From NCBI RefSeq assembly GCF_026126425.1, contig NZ_JAFMPW010000015.1, forward strand, positions 1 to 64,000: DNA of 64,000 nucleotides. The letters are read 5' to 3'. The notes under the pieces were generated by a model that saw only the letters and a program-made list of their open reading frames with translations, ran no database searches and was not told the DNA's origin. Position 1 is the stretch's first letter, and every line of letters begins with the position of its first letter. Positions 45,187-52,791 of this stretch are shown here, piece after piece. Both the position numbers and the translations under genes were made by a program. The stretch is from Muriicola sp. Z0-33. GTDB taxonomy: Bacteria; Bacteroidota; Bacteroidia; Flavobacteriales; Flavobacteriaceae.

Positions 45187-45219
45187 AATTTATAACTTTG
45201 TGTTTTATTTGTAACAAGT

Positions 45220-45699
45220 ATGAAATATTCAATTAGAGCTGCACAGCCAGTAGATATGGATCAGGTATTGGGCCTGGTAAAGGAGTTGGCTAAATTTGAG
45301 AAAGAAGATAATGCGGTGGAGATAAGCGCTGAAGACCTGCTTAGAGATGGTTTTGGTACGGAAAAGCGTTTTCAGTGTTTTGTAGCTGAGGTTGCTGAAA
45401 AAATTGTTGGAATGGCTCTGGTCTACGACAGATATTCTACCTGGAAGGGGCCAGTTGTTCACCTCGAGGACTTAATTGTCAGTGAAAGTATGCGGGGTAC
45501 AGGCCTGGGAACGGCCCTTTTGAATGAGGTTGTAAAATATGGTCGGCAACTGGGCGTTAAACGTATTAGTTGGGAAGTTCTGGATTGGAATGAACCAGCT
45601 ATCAGTTTTTATGAAAAAAAGGGGGCAATTGTAATGAGAGACTGGGATGTGGTGCATTTAGATGAAAGGGGTATTGATAATTATTTGGAAAAAATATGA
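45220..45699 (+). CDS. GNAT acetyltransferase, SSAT/thialysine N-acetyltransferase-like
   Basis: 159 residues. The pattern RYSTWKGPVVHLEDLIVSESMRGTGLGTALL and WEVLDWNEPAISFYEKKGA is that of the SSAT (diamine) and SSAT2 (thialysine) acetyltransferases, including the conserved WNEP. Acetyl-CoA loop RGTGLG. Its TGA overlaps the ATG of aspartate kinase (ATGA), so translation is coupled. A lysine-analogue or lysine-like substrate is a reasonable guess from that neighbour, not proven. Confidence 0.85.
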   Translation: MKYSIRAAQPVDMDQVLGLVKELAKFEKEDNAVEISAEDLLRDGFGTEKRFQCFVAEVAEKIVGMALVYDRYSTWKGPVVHLEDLIVSESMRGTGLGTALLNEVVKYGRQLGVKRISWEVLDWNEPAISFYEKKGAIVMRDWDVVHLDERGIDNYLEKI

Positions 45700-46946
45700 G
45701 AGTTTTCAAATTTGGGGGCGCTTCTGTTAAGGACGCCGAAGGAGTAAAGAACCTGGCTGCAGTATTAAATGCAGCCGGCCATGAGAATACTTTTCTGATT
45801 GTTTCGGCAATGGGTAAAATTACCAATGCCATGGAAAAGGTGGTAGATTGTTATTTTGAAGATAAGAGTGCACTCGGTCTGGCAATTGAGGAGGTAAAGG
45901 AGTATCACCACGAAATTTTAGGGGAACTTTTCGCCAGCAAACAACATCCGATATATGCAAGAGTGGCCGATTTGTTTGATGAGGTAAAGGGTTTTTTAGC
46001 CTGGAATAAATCACCGAAGTATAATTTTGTCTATGACCAGGTGGTGGGGTATGGAGAATTGTTATCTACTGCTATTGTAAGTGCATATCTTAATGATTCC
46101 GGGATAAAAAATACCTGGATAGATGTAAGAAATTTGATCAAAACCGATGACAATTACAGAGATGTCAAAGTAAATTGGGAAAAGACACAGGAACGGGTTA
46201 GCACTCAAGTTGAAAAAGGAAAGTTATATATAACTCAGGGGTTTTTGGGGAGTGATGAAAATAATTTTACTACCACTTTAGGAAGAGAAGGTTCGGATTA
46301 TACAGCAGCTATTTTAGCTTACTGCCTTAATGCCAACTCGGTAACTATATGGAAAGATGTTCCGGGAGTTTTAAATGCAGATCCAAGATATTTTGAAAAA
46401 ACTCAGCTTTTAAACAAGATTTCTTATCGGGAGGCTATTGAACTTGCTTTTTATGGAGCTTCGGTCATTCATCCCAAAACATTACAGCCATTACAGCGCA
46501 AGGAAATACCTTTGCATGTGAAATCTTTTATACACCCAAATGATCCGGGAACCACAGTAGGAAAAGGCATTGGGATAGAGCCCGAGGTGCCTTGTTTTAT
46601 AGTGAAGAAAGATCAGGTACTGATGAAATTGTCTTCACTCGACTTTTCATTTATTGTTGAAGACAGCATTAGTGATCTGTTTAAATTACTTCATGACCAC
46701 AAAATGAAAGTAGATCTGATCCAGAATTCTGCCATTAGTTTCTCTGTTTGTGTTGACAACAAATTTGGTAAGTTAGAAGAACTTTTGAACCACTTAAAGG
46801 GCAAGTTCAAGGTGGTGCACCATGAAGGGGTATCGCTTTACACCATTCGGCACTTTAACTCTGCTGCAATTAAATCCTTGCAAAATGGCAGGGAAGTAAT
46901 TTTGGAACAGCGGGGTAGGGAAACCGTACAGCTGGTGGTAAAATAA
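45696..46946 (+). CDS. Aspartate kinase, monofunctional
   Basis: 416 residues. First step of the aspartate family (Lys, Thr, Met, Ile): N-terminal KFGGASVKDAEGVKNLA, LGREGSDYTAAILAYCL, KDVPGVLNADPRY and IHPKTLQPLQRKEIPLHVK, then an ACT region from about residue 300. No homoserine dehydrogenase domain is fused. Overlaps the GNAT gene by four bases. Confidence 0.93.
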   Translation: MRVFKFGGASVKDAEGVKNLAAVLNAAGHENTFLIVSAMGKITNAMEKVVDCYFEDKSALGLAIEEVKEYHHEILGELFASKQHPIYARVADLFDEVKGFLAWNKSPKYNFVYDQVVGYGELLSTAIVSAYLNDSGIKNTWIDVRNLIKTDDNYRDVKVNWEKTQERVSTQVEKGKLYITQGFLGSDENNFTTTLGREGSDYTAAILAYCLNANSVTIWKDVPGVLNADPRYFEKTQLLNKISYREAIELAFYGASVIHPKTLQPLQRKEIPLHVKSFIHPNDPGTTVGKGIGIEPEVPCFIVKKDQVLMKLSSLDFSFIVEDSISDLFKLLHDHKMKVDLIQNSAISFSVCVDNKFGKLEELLNHLKGKFKVVHHEGVSLYTIRHFNSAAIKSLQNGREVILEQRGRETVQLVVK

Positions 46947-47033
46947 TCTACTTCGGCTAAATATTCCAATGTTAAAATGGGTGTCTCCTATATCGATTTC
47001 CCTATATTTACCCTTGCAACACTGTGAGAATTT

Positions 47034-48845
47034 ATGGGATTAGTAACTGCAAAGGAAGTGGCAAAAGCGATCAATCTGGATCGCTACGGTTTCTTGGGAA
47101 CATTTATGGGATGGTTCCTGATGAAGATCACCAAAATTTCTTCCATCAACAGGTTTTATAACAAGCACAAGCACCTGGAAGGGGTTGCCTTTTTGGAGGC
47201 AATTCTTGAACATTATGAGATAGATTTTGAAATTCCTCAGGACGATTTCAGGCGGCTCCCTAAAGATGGGGCATATATTACTATAAGTAATCATCCCTTA
47301 GGTGGTATAGACGGCGTATTGCTTTTAAAGTTGATGTTGCAACAGCGTTCTGACTTTAAGATTATCGCTAATTTTTTACTACATAGAATTGCACCCATAG
47401 CTCCTTATATTATGCCCGTTAACCCATTTGAGGAGCGGAAGGATGTAAAGAGTAGTATTGCCGGATTTAAAAGTGCAATTGAACATATAAAAGAAGGGCA
47501 TCCACTTGGGATTTTTCCGGCAGGAGAGGTCTCTACCTATAAAGATGGAAAGCTTATAGTAGACAGACCCTGGGAGGAAGCGGCGATAAAACTTATTCGT
47601 AAAGCCAACGTGCCGGTTGTCCCAATATACTTTCATGCCAAAAATAGTCCCCTTTTTTACCGGCTGTCAAAAATCAACGATATTTTCAGGACGGCCAAAT
47701 TGCCTTCTGAAATTACCTCGCAAAGAAATCGGGCTATAAAAGTTAGGATAGGGCAACCAATTTCAGTAGAAAATCAAAAGGAACAAGAGACTTTGGAAGA
47801 GTTTACTGAACTCTTGAGAATAAAAACCTATATGCTTGCCCATGCCTATGAAAAAGAACGTTTAATAGATCAAATCCCAACATCACTCAAAATACCCAAA
47901 CCTCCGAAAAAGATTGCCTCAGCAGTACGAACAGAAGTGATACAGGGAGAAATAGAAAAGCTACGCGAAAAGGATTGCAGATTGTTACAGAGCAAGAATT
48001 ATGAAGTGTTTCTGGCGCAAAAAAAGGATATGCCTTTTATTTTAAATGAGATAGGCAGACAGAGAGAAGTAACTTTCAGAGCGATAGGAGAGGGGACAAA
48101 TAATGCCATTGACCTTGATAGGTTTGACGACTATTACCATCATTTATTTCTTTGGGATGATGCCGAGAAAGCTATTGTAGGCGCCTACAGAATGGGAATG
48201 GGTTCGGAGATATTTGAAAAACACGGAATTGATGGTTTTTATCTCCAGGACCTCTTTGGATTTGAACCCGAGCTTTATGGTATGATGAGGCAATCTATTG
48301 AAATGGGAAGGGCCTATATTGTTAAAGAATATCAACAAAAACCGATGCCATTGTTTCTGCTATGGAAAGGGATTGTGCATACCACCCTGAGGCATCCGGA
48401 ACATAAGTATCTGATTGGGGGAGTAAGTATCAGTAATCAATTCTCCAATTTCTCTAAATCCCTGATGATAGAATTTATGAAATCTAACTATTGGGATCCT
48501 TATGTTGCTCAGTATATAAGACCAAAAAAGGAGTTTAAGGTAAAACTTAACGATGCTGACAAGGAGTTTGTATTTGATGAAACCGAAGCAGATCTAAACA
48601 AGTTCGATAAACTAATTGAGGAAGTTGAACCTGGAAGTCTCAGGCTTCCCGTTTTGATCAAGAAGTATATTAAGCAAAATGCCAAGGTTGTGGCTTTTAA
48701 TGTTGATCCGCTTTTTAATAATTCTGTGGACGGGCTAATGTATATTAAGATTGCAGATCTGCCCGAGAGCACTGTGAAGCCTGTAATGGAAGAATTCCAG
48801 GCGGAATTGGAGCGCAAACTTACAGAAGGTAACGATGCCTCTTAA
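47034..48845 (+). CDS. Two-domain acyltransferase, OlsF/GlsF-like aminolipid synthase
   Basis: 603 residues. N-terminal PlsC-type O-acyltransferase with SNHPLGGIDG (His and Asp of the catalytic motif), MPVNPFEERK and IFPAGEVS; C-terminal GNAT-like N-acyltransferase from about 315, with GAYRMGMG and SIEMGRAYI, matching OlsB's ELGRS-type signature. Family knowledge: the fused OlsF of Flavobacterium johnsoniae and Serratia makes ornithine lipids, and related enzymes make glycine lipids. Which amino acid is used cannot be read here. Same strand as aspartate kinase, 87 bases on. Confidence 0.82.
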   Translation: MGLVTAKEVAKAINLDRYGFLGTFMGWFLMKITKISSINRFYNKHKHLEGVAFLEAILEHYEIDFEIPQDDFRRLPKDGAYITISNHPLGGIDGVLLLKLMLQQRSDFKIIANFLLHRIAPIAPYIMPVNPFEERKDVKSSIAGFKSAIEHIKEGHPLGIFPAGEVSTYKDGKLIVDRPWEEAAIKLIRKANVPVVPIYFHAKNSPLFYRLSKINDIFRTAKLPSEITSQRNRAIKVRIGQPISVENQKEQETLEEFTELLRIKTYMLAHAYEKERLIDQIPTSLKIPKPPKKIASAVRTEVIQGEIEKLREKDCRLLQSKNYEVFLAQKKDMPFILNEIGRQREVTFRAIGEGTNNAIDLDRFDDYYHHLFLWDDAEKAIVGAYRMGMGSEIFEKHGIDGFYLQDLFGFEPELYGMMRQSIEMGRAYIVKEYQQKPMPLFLLWKGIVHTTLRHPEHKYLIGGVSISNQFSNFSKSLMIEFMKSNYWDPYVAQYIRPKKEFKVKLNDADKEFVFDETEADLNKFDKLIEEVEPGSLRLPVLIKKYIKQNAKVVAFNVDPLFNNSVDGLMYIKIADLPESTVKPVMEEFQAELERKLTEGNDAS

Positions 48846-49342
48846 TTCATACCAACCACCTTGCTTCTTCTTTCAAAAATCACATTGTCTTTCCAGACAC
48901 CATCTAATTTGCCCACACGTTCCCTATGGCCGATTCTTCTGAAACCCATATTTTCGTGCAACCTAATGCTCCCGGTGTTTTCAGGAAATATGCCGGATTG
49001 AAGCGTCCAGATCCCTTCTTTCTCACTAAGATGTATTAGCTCGGTCATCAGCAATTTTCCAATTCCTGAACCTCTGTGTTCCTTCCCGACATACACACTT
49101 ATCTCTGCCACTCCTCCATAAACACAACGACTGGAAACAGGAGATAACGCTGCCCAACCCATTACCCGGGCTCCCTCTTCTGCAAGTATTCTACAGGAAG
49201 GCAGATGGGCTTTATCCCAATTTTCGAAAGAAGGGACCTCTTTTTCAAAGGTGGCAAAACCAGTGGCAATGCCCTCTTTATAAATTTTGGAAACAGCGGG
49301 CCAATCTGATGATTTAAATGATCTTAGTCTTATGTTATCCAT
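48842..49342 (-). CDS. GNAT acetyltransferase, phosphinothricin acetyltransferase/ArsN-like
   Basis: 166 residues from ATG 49342; a GTG start at 49369 would overlap the upstream gene. Follows the PAT/Bar pattern: IYKEGIATGFATFEKEVPSF, CVYGGVAEISVYVGKEHRG, SGIGKLLMTELI, ENTGSIRLHENMGFRRIGHR and KLDGVWKDNV. ArsN1, which detoxifies the arsenic antibiotic arsinothricin, belongs to this group. Third gene after arsR and DUF6428, which makes ArsN more likely than a phosphinothricin resistance gene (inference). Confidence 0.82.
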   Translation of the reverse strand: MDNIRLRSFKSSDWPAVSKIYKEGIATGFATFEKEVPSFENWDKAHLPSCRILAEEGARVMGWAALSPVSSRCVYGGVAEISVYVGKEHRGSGIGKLLMTELIHLSEKEGIWTLQSGIFPENTGSIRLHENMGFRRIGHRERVGKLDGVWKDNVIFERRSKVVGMN

Positions 49343-49355
49343 AGGCTTCGAGGAT

Positions 49356-49844
49356 TTAACAGCAACCACTTGCCGGATCGCAACTGGCTACCTCATCAAC
49401 AGCCGTTGCAACGGGTACCCCACATTCATCTTTGGCTTTACAATCTGTCTTTTCTACTCCCATCCGGATTAAAATCCGGCTATTATCTACTTCAACTTCA
49501 TTGACAAATAATTGTGCCGTATGGAATTCGGCATTGCTGTATTCAAATTTAACTTCTGCGTTTAATTCCATAGGGCGCATTTTGTGTACCTTGTTTAAAA
49601 TAGCATTTGCTTTGTAGGCAGACATATACTCTGTTTTGTCTAGTTCTGCCGGGCTTTCCCATAATTGTATGATGGTTTCTTTCCAAAAGTCGGTCCTGGC
49701 ACCACAGTCTACAGCATCTATGGTTATGTTTTTTACTTCCGTAATATGGTAATTAGCGCCCACTAATGCTCCTTTATGGTATTCAAAAACGAGACTTTTA
49801 TTCTGATTGTCTTTAAGAAGGTCTAAAAATTCCTGAGTCTTCAT
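49356..49844 (-). CDS. DUF6428 family protein with Cys-rich tail
   Basis: 162 residues. Starts MKTQEFLDLLKDNQNK and contains the HYNIT-like HITEVKNITIDAVDCGAR, typical for this family found beside ArsR genes. The C terminus has CKAKDECG and ends CDPASGCC, four or more thiols that could bind As(III) or another soft metal. Function unknown. 15 bases after arsR and 13 before the GNAT gene. Confidence 0.8.
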   Translation of the reverse strand: MKTQEFLDLLKDNQNKSLVFEYHKGALVGANYHITEVKNITIDAVDCGARTDFWKETIIQLWESPAELDKTEYMSAYKANAILNKVHKMRPMELNAEVKFEYSNAEFHTAQLFVNEVEVDNSRILIRMGVEKTDCKAKDECGVPVATAVDEVASCDPASGCC

Positions 49845-49859
49845 GAAATATTTATTTAG

Positions 49860-50183
49860 TTAACAACAATTGATTTTGGTTTTATCAAAGAAGGCATTTA
49901 ATACCTCCTGAATTTCTTTCCATTGATTTAAATTAATACAGTAGCAAACTTTTTTCCCGTCAATTTCTCCTTTGATCAGGTTGATGCTCTTAAGCTCTTT
50001 TAGGTGCTGAGAGATGGTAGGTTGTGCCAGTCCAATTTCATCAACAATATCATTACAAATACAGGCTTTCTGTCTGCTTATATATTGCAATATGGCAATA
50101 CGCGCAGGATGAGCAAGCACCTTGAATATGGAGGCAAGTTCGTTCTGCTGTACATCAAATATCTGAGTTTTCGTAAGTCCCAT
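49860..50183 (-). CDS. ArsR/SmtB family metalloregulator
   Basis: 107 residues. Winged-helix repressor with LASIFKVLAHPARIAILQYI, helix-turn-helix DEIGLAQPTISQHLKEL and wing KGEIDGKKVCYCINL. Candidate sensor thiols: CIC (ACICNDI) in the region where arsenic-sensing ArsR proteins carry CxC, CYC in the wing and a terminal CC. Acts as a dimer that leaves DNA when As(III)-like metal binds. First gene of the unit; palindrome at 50195-50206 is its likely operator. Confidence 0.9.
   Translation of the reverse strand: MGLTKTQIFDVQQNELASIFKVLAHPARIAILQYISRQKACICNDIVDEIGLAQPTISQHLKELKSINLIKGEIDGKKVCYCINLNQWKEIQEVLNAFFDKTKINCC
50082..50093. promoter_or_regulatory. Copy of the 12-base palindrome inside arsR
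   Basis: ATATTGCAATAT, identical to the promoter copy, within the codons for Ile-Leu-Gln-Tyr of the regulator. Possibly a second operator or a codon coincidence. Confidence 0.4.
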
Positions 50184-50194
50184 ATCATATTATT

Positions 50195-50206
50195 ATATTG
50201 CAATAT
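50195..50206. promoter_or_regulatory. Likely ArsR operator
   Basis: Perfect palindrome ATATTGCAATAT 12 bases before the arsR start codon, flanked by the TTATTAT/ATAATAA arms at 50190-50196 and 50211-50217. Location and symmetry suit auto-repression. Confidence 0.65.
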
Positions 50207-50262
50207 TACGATAATAAAAATTAAAATAAAAGCCAGACCTGAAAAATCTGACTTTATTTATT

Positions 50263-50700
50263 TTAGAACCATGGTTTTTTACCGACCTGATAAGTATTAT
50301 AAAACTCCTCATCAGACTTGGTAAGGTAAATGATACCTTCAATTAAACCGATAAGTCCAGGAATCCAAAAGAAAAATGCTCCTATTACAAAGCAGGTTGT
50401 GGCGTATCCAATCAGGGTAACTGCCAAAAGGATAAAACCTTCCTTGTTATATCCTAACAAAAATTTGTGAACCCCAAGGGAACCCAAAATAATGGCTAGA
50501 ATACCAACTAATAGTTTCTTATTTTCTCCTTCAGTGGCACCTTTAATTCCTTCAGAAAATTCGCTGGCGGTTTTCTTAGCCTCTTCGGCAAAGTCTCCTG
50601 CGGCTTCTTTTGCTTCTTCTGCAAATTCACCGGCTTTTTCTTTGGCACTATCGAAAGCGTCTTCCGCCTTGTCGCCTAAATCTTTATCGTCTTCTGACAT
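50263..50700 (-). CDS. TM2-domain membrane protein with charged helical N terminus
   Basis: 145 residues. Residues 1-60 form charged heptad/11-mer-like repeats (AKEKAGEFAEEAKEAAGDF and similar), followed by a TM2 domain of two helices with the GxxGVHKFLLGY turn and a third hydrophobic segment. Function of TM2 proteins in bacteria is unknown; the N-terminal repeats resemble LEA/apolipoprotein-like amphipathic helices. Confidence 0.82.
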   Translation of the reverse strand: MSEDDKDLGDKAEDAFDSAKEKAGEFAEEAKEAAGDFAEEAKKTASEFSEGIKGATEGENKKLLVGILAIILGSLGVHKFLLGYNKEGFILLAVTLIGYATTCFVIGAFFFWIPGLIGLIEGIIYLTKSDEEFYNTYQVGKKPWF

Positions 50701-50753
50701 GGTCTTTATTTTGTTGGTTAATAGTTAGCTAAATGTAATAATAATTTTCCAAA

Positions 50754-51140
50754 TTATTGGAATGCGGCATCTACTGGTTCCCACAATTCCAATTTGTTCC
50801 CTTCCGGGTCTAAAATCCAACCAAATTTCCCATAATCATATTCCTCAATTTCTCCCACAACAGTTACCCCTTCCTTTTTTAATTCGGCTAATAATTCAAC
50901 AAGATTCTCAACGCGAAAATTCATCATAAACTGTTTTTCACTAGGCTTAAAATAGGCAGTGTCTTCCTTAAATGGGCTCCATTGTGTGCTACAGTCATTT
51001 CCCTCCTTATCTTTCCACCAAAAAGTACATCCGTATTGATCTGTATTTAATCCCAGATGCTTGTTATACCATGTTTTTATAGCGTTGGGGTCCTTTGTCT
51101 TAAAAAAGAAACCTCCTAATCCTGTAACTCTGTTTTTCAT
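50754..51140 (-). CDS. VOC-family (glyoxalase-like) protein
   Basis: 128 residues. Two beta-alpha-beta-beta-beta modules: TGLGGFFFKTKDPNAIKTWY and FRVENLVELLAELKKEGV ... ILDPEGNKLELWEP, ending with the conserved metal-type Glu. Substrate unknown. Not obviously in a unit with its neighbours. Confidence 0.85.
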   Translation of the reverse strand: MKNRVTGLGGFFFKTKDPNAIKTWYNKHLGLNTDQYGCTFWWKDKEGNDCSTQWSPFKEDTAYFKPSEKQFMMNFRVENLVELLAELKKEGVTVVGEIEEYDYGKFGWILDPEGNKLELWEPVDAAFQ

Positions 51141-51295
51141 TTGTTGTAGTTTTTAGTATACGATTAAAATAGAGGGTGTATTGAGCTAGTTAAAATTTGC
51201 CACCTGAGGTTTTATTCGCTGCATCTCTTGTTTTGACTCCTAAAGTCAGCTGCCTTTATGCCATAGTTGCCCTTATAGTTTTAAAGTTTATTATA

Positions 51296-51751
51296 CTATT
51301 TCTTAACTACATCTTCATAAATGGTAATCCATTCTTGCACCGTCATCTTCTGGCAGAGTTCTTCAATAAGGGGATAGGGGATGGTTTCAGGTTTTTTGAA
51401 TCTGATGCAGCTTTTTCCCATATCCAGTTTTGTTTTCACGTATTTGGGATATTCCTTTACAAACCAGTCGTGCAGCTCAGTGTTGGCATAGATGCCGGCA
51501 TGATATAGCGCTATAAAGTTTTTTTGAGAAGCTATATTCATAAAAGGCAGCGGCAGTTCTGGCGTGCAATGGTAACCAGAAGGATAAATACTATGTGGAA
51601 CCACATAACCAATCATGCCGTAACTCATGGTTTCCTGAAAACCCTGAGGTATATTCTTTAGAATGGTTGTTCTGAGCTGGGACATTGGCTTCTTCCTTTC
51701 TTCAGGTAATTCTGCAATGTACTCTTCGGGTGAATTTGCGTTAGAAGTCAT
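51296..51751 (-). CDS. DUF1801 family protein
   Basis: 151 residues. PEEYIAELPEERKKPMSQLR at the start, TMSYGMIGYV, FIALYHAGIYAN and CIRFKKPETIPYPLIEEL are the DUF1801 (YdhG-like) pattern. Function unknown. Five bases after the DUF4199 gene, so the two are co-transcribed. Confidence 0.85.
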   Translation of the reverse strand: MTSNANSPEEYIAELPEERKKPMSQLRTTILKNIPQGFQETMSYGMIGYVVPHSIYPSGYHCTPELPLPFMNIASQKNFIALYHAGIYANTELHDWFVKEYPKYVKTKLDMGKSCIRFKKPETIPYPLIEELCQKMTVQEWITIYEDVVKK

Positions 51752-51756
51752 GTTGT

Positions 51757-52266
51757 TTAATTTTTACGCTGAAGCACTAAAGCGGAGATTAAGGAAATAA
51801 TAAAACCGATAACAAATACCGTCACTGACATAAGTAGAAAGCTGAACCATGGATTCATAAAAAGTGCCTTTTGTGATTCCAATTCTGCGCGTTTCTCTTC
51901 AAATTCAGCGGTGGGAAGTGATGCTTCCAGATCAGCGATTGTTCTGCTGTAATATTCTGCGGTAAAATCGGGATTTACATATTTTATATAGATCAAATCC
52001 AGAACCCCAAATGCCAGGGAGGCTAATAATGATATAAGGACACCTATCAGAAGCGCCTGTCCAAAACGAACAACACCATTATTTTCTTTGTCTCTAAAAT
52101 GCTTAATCCCCAGGTAGACAAATCCCAGGGAAACTACCATAGAGGCATAACCGATAATTTCCTGAGTCGTATAATCTAACTCACCCCCAAGAGTCATAGA
52201 TAGGATAAACAAAAGGCAAATAGTGATTGCCCCGTAAATGCCGAAACGAAGTACTGTTTTTTTCAT
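51757..52266 (-). CDS. DUF4199 membrane protein
   Basis: 169 residues with four hydrophobic helices (about 7-27, 36-54, 66-90, 140-163) and a charged periplasmic or cytoplasmic loop in between. The pattern RFGQALLIGVLISLLASLAF and the Phe/Glu-rich loop fit DUF4199. Function unknown. Just downstream of the LuxR-type regulator. Confidence 0.8.
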   Translation of the reverse strand: MKKTVLRFGIYGAITICLLFILSMTLGGELDYTTQEIIGYASMVVSLGFVYLGIKHFRDKENNGVVRFGQALLIGVLISLLASLAFGVLDLIYIKYVNPDFTAEYYSRTIADLEASLPTAEFEEKRAELESQKALFMNPWFSFLLMSVTVFVIGFIISLISALVLQRKN

Positions 52267-52365
52267 TGCTTTAGGTTTAATAACTTACCTCAAATTTAAC
52301 TTGCTGAATCCCAACTCCTTTCATACTAAAGTACTAAAATGCTCCTACTTTAGTTCCAAATACAG

Positions 52366-52782
52366 TTAATTGGGCAGAATCCCCATAGTTTTCGCCTTTT
52401 GAATAGCCTGGGTACGGCGTTTGGCATCCAGTTTAACCAGGAGGTTGGAGACATGTGTTTTAATGGTGCTTTCGGAGACAAAAAGCTTGGTTGCTATTTC
52501 CTTATTGGATAGCCCTTGCGATATTTCCAACAATACTTCGTATTCTCGCCTACTCAGCCCCAGTTGTTCTAAGCTTTTTTTATTTACCTGAGGTGCGTTA
52601 TCTATAGCTGGTGTTCTACTTTTCTTATTGATGTAAATTCCGATAAAAAAGAAAATAACGGCAATGAAGGCAATGATAATTTCAATAGAGGCATCTCCGG
52701 AGGCATAAGAATATTTGCTCAATTGAAAAAGAATCAATAAGGCTGCAATCAGGGCTGCAAAGATTAAGATAGTGCGCTTCAC
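52366..52782 (-). CDS. Membrane-tethered LuxR-type transcriptional regulator
   Basis: 138 residues: two transmembrane helices (about 3-22 and 32-52), then a LuxR helix-turn-helix (LSRREYEVLLEISQGLSNKE, LFVSESTIKTHVSNLLVKL). No receiver or ligand-binding domain. This compact membrane-bound form is seen in Flavobacteria next to DUF4199 genes, suggesting regulation of, or signalling through, that neighbour. Nine bases after the dehydrogenase gene. Confidence 0.85.
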   Translation of the reverse strand: MKRTILIFAALIAALLILFQLSKYSYASGDASIEIIIAFIAVIFFFIGIYINKKSRTPAIDNAPQVNKKSLEQLGLSRREYEVLLEISQGLSNKEIATKLFVSESTIKTHVSNLLVKLDAKRRTQAIQKAKTMGILPN

Positions 52783-52791
52783 ACACTAAAT

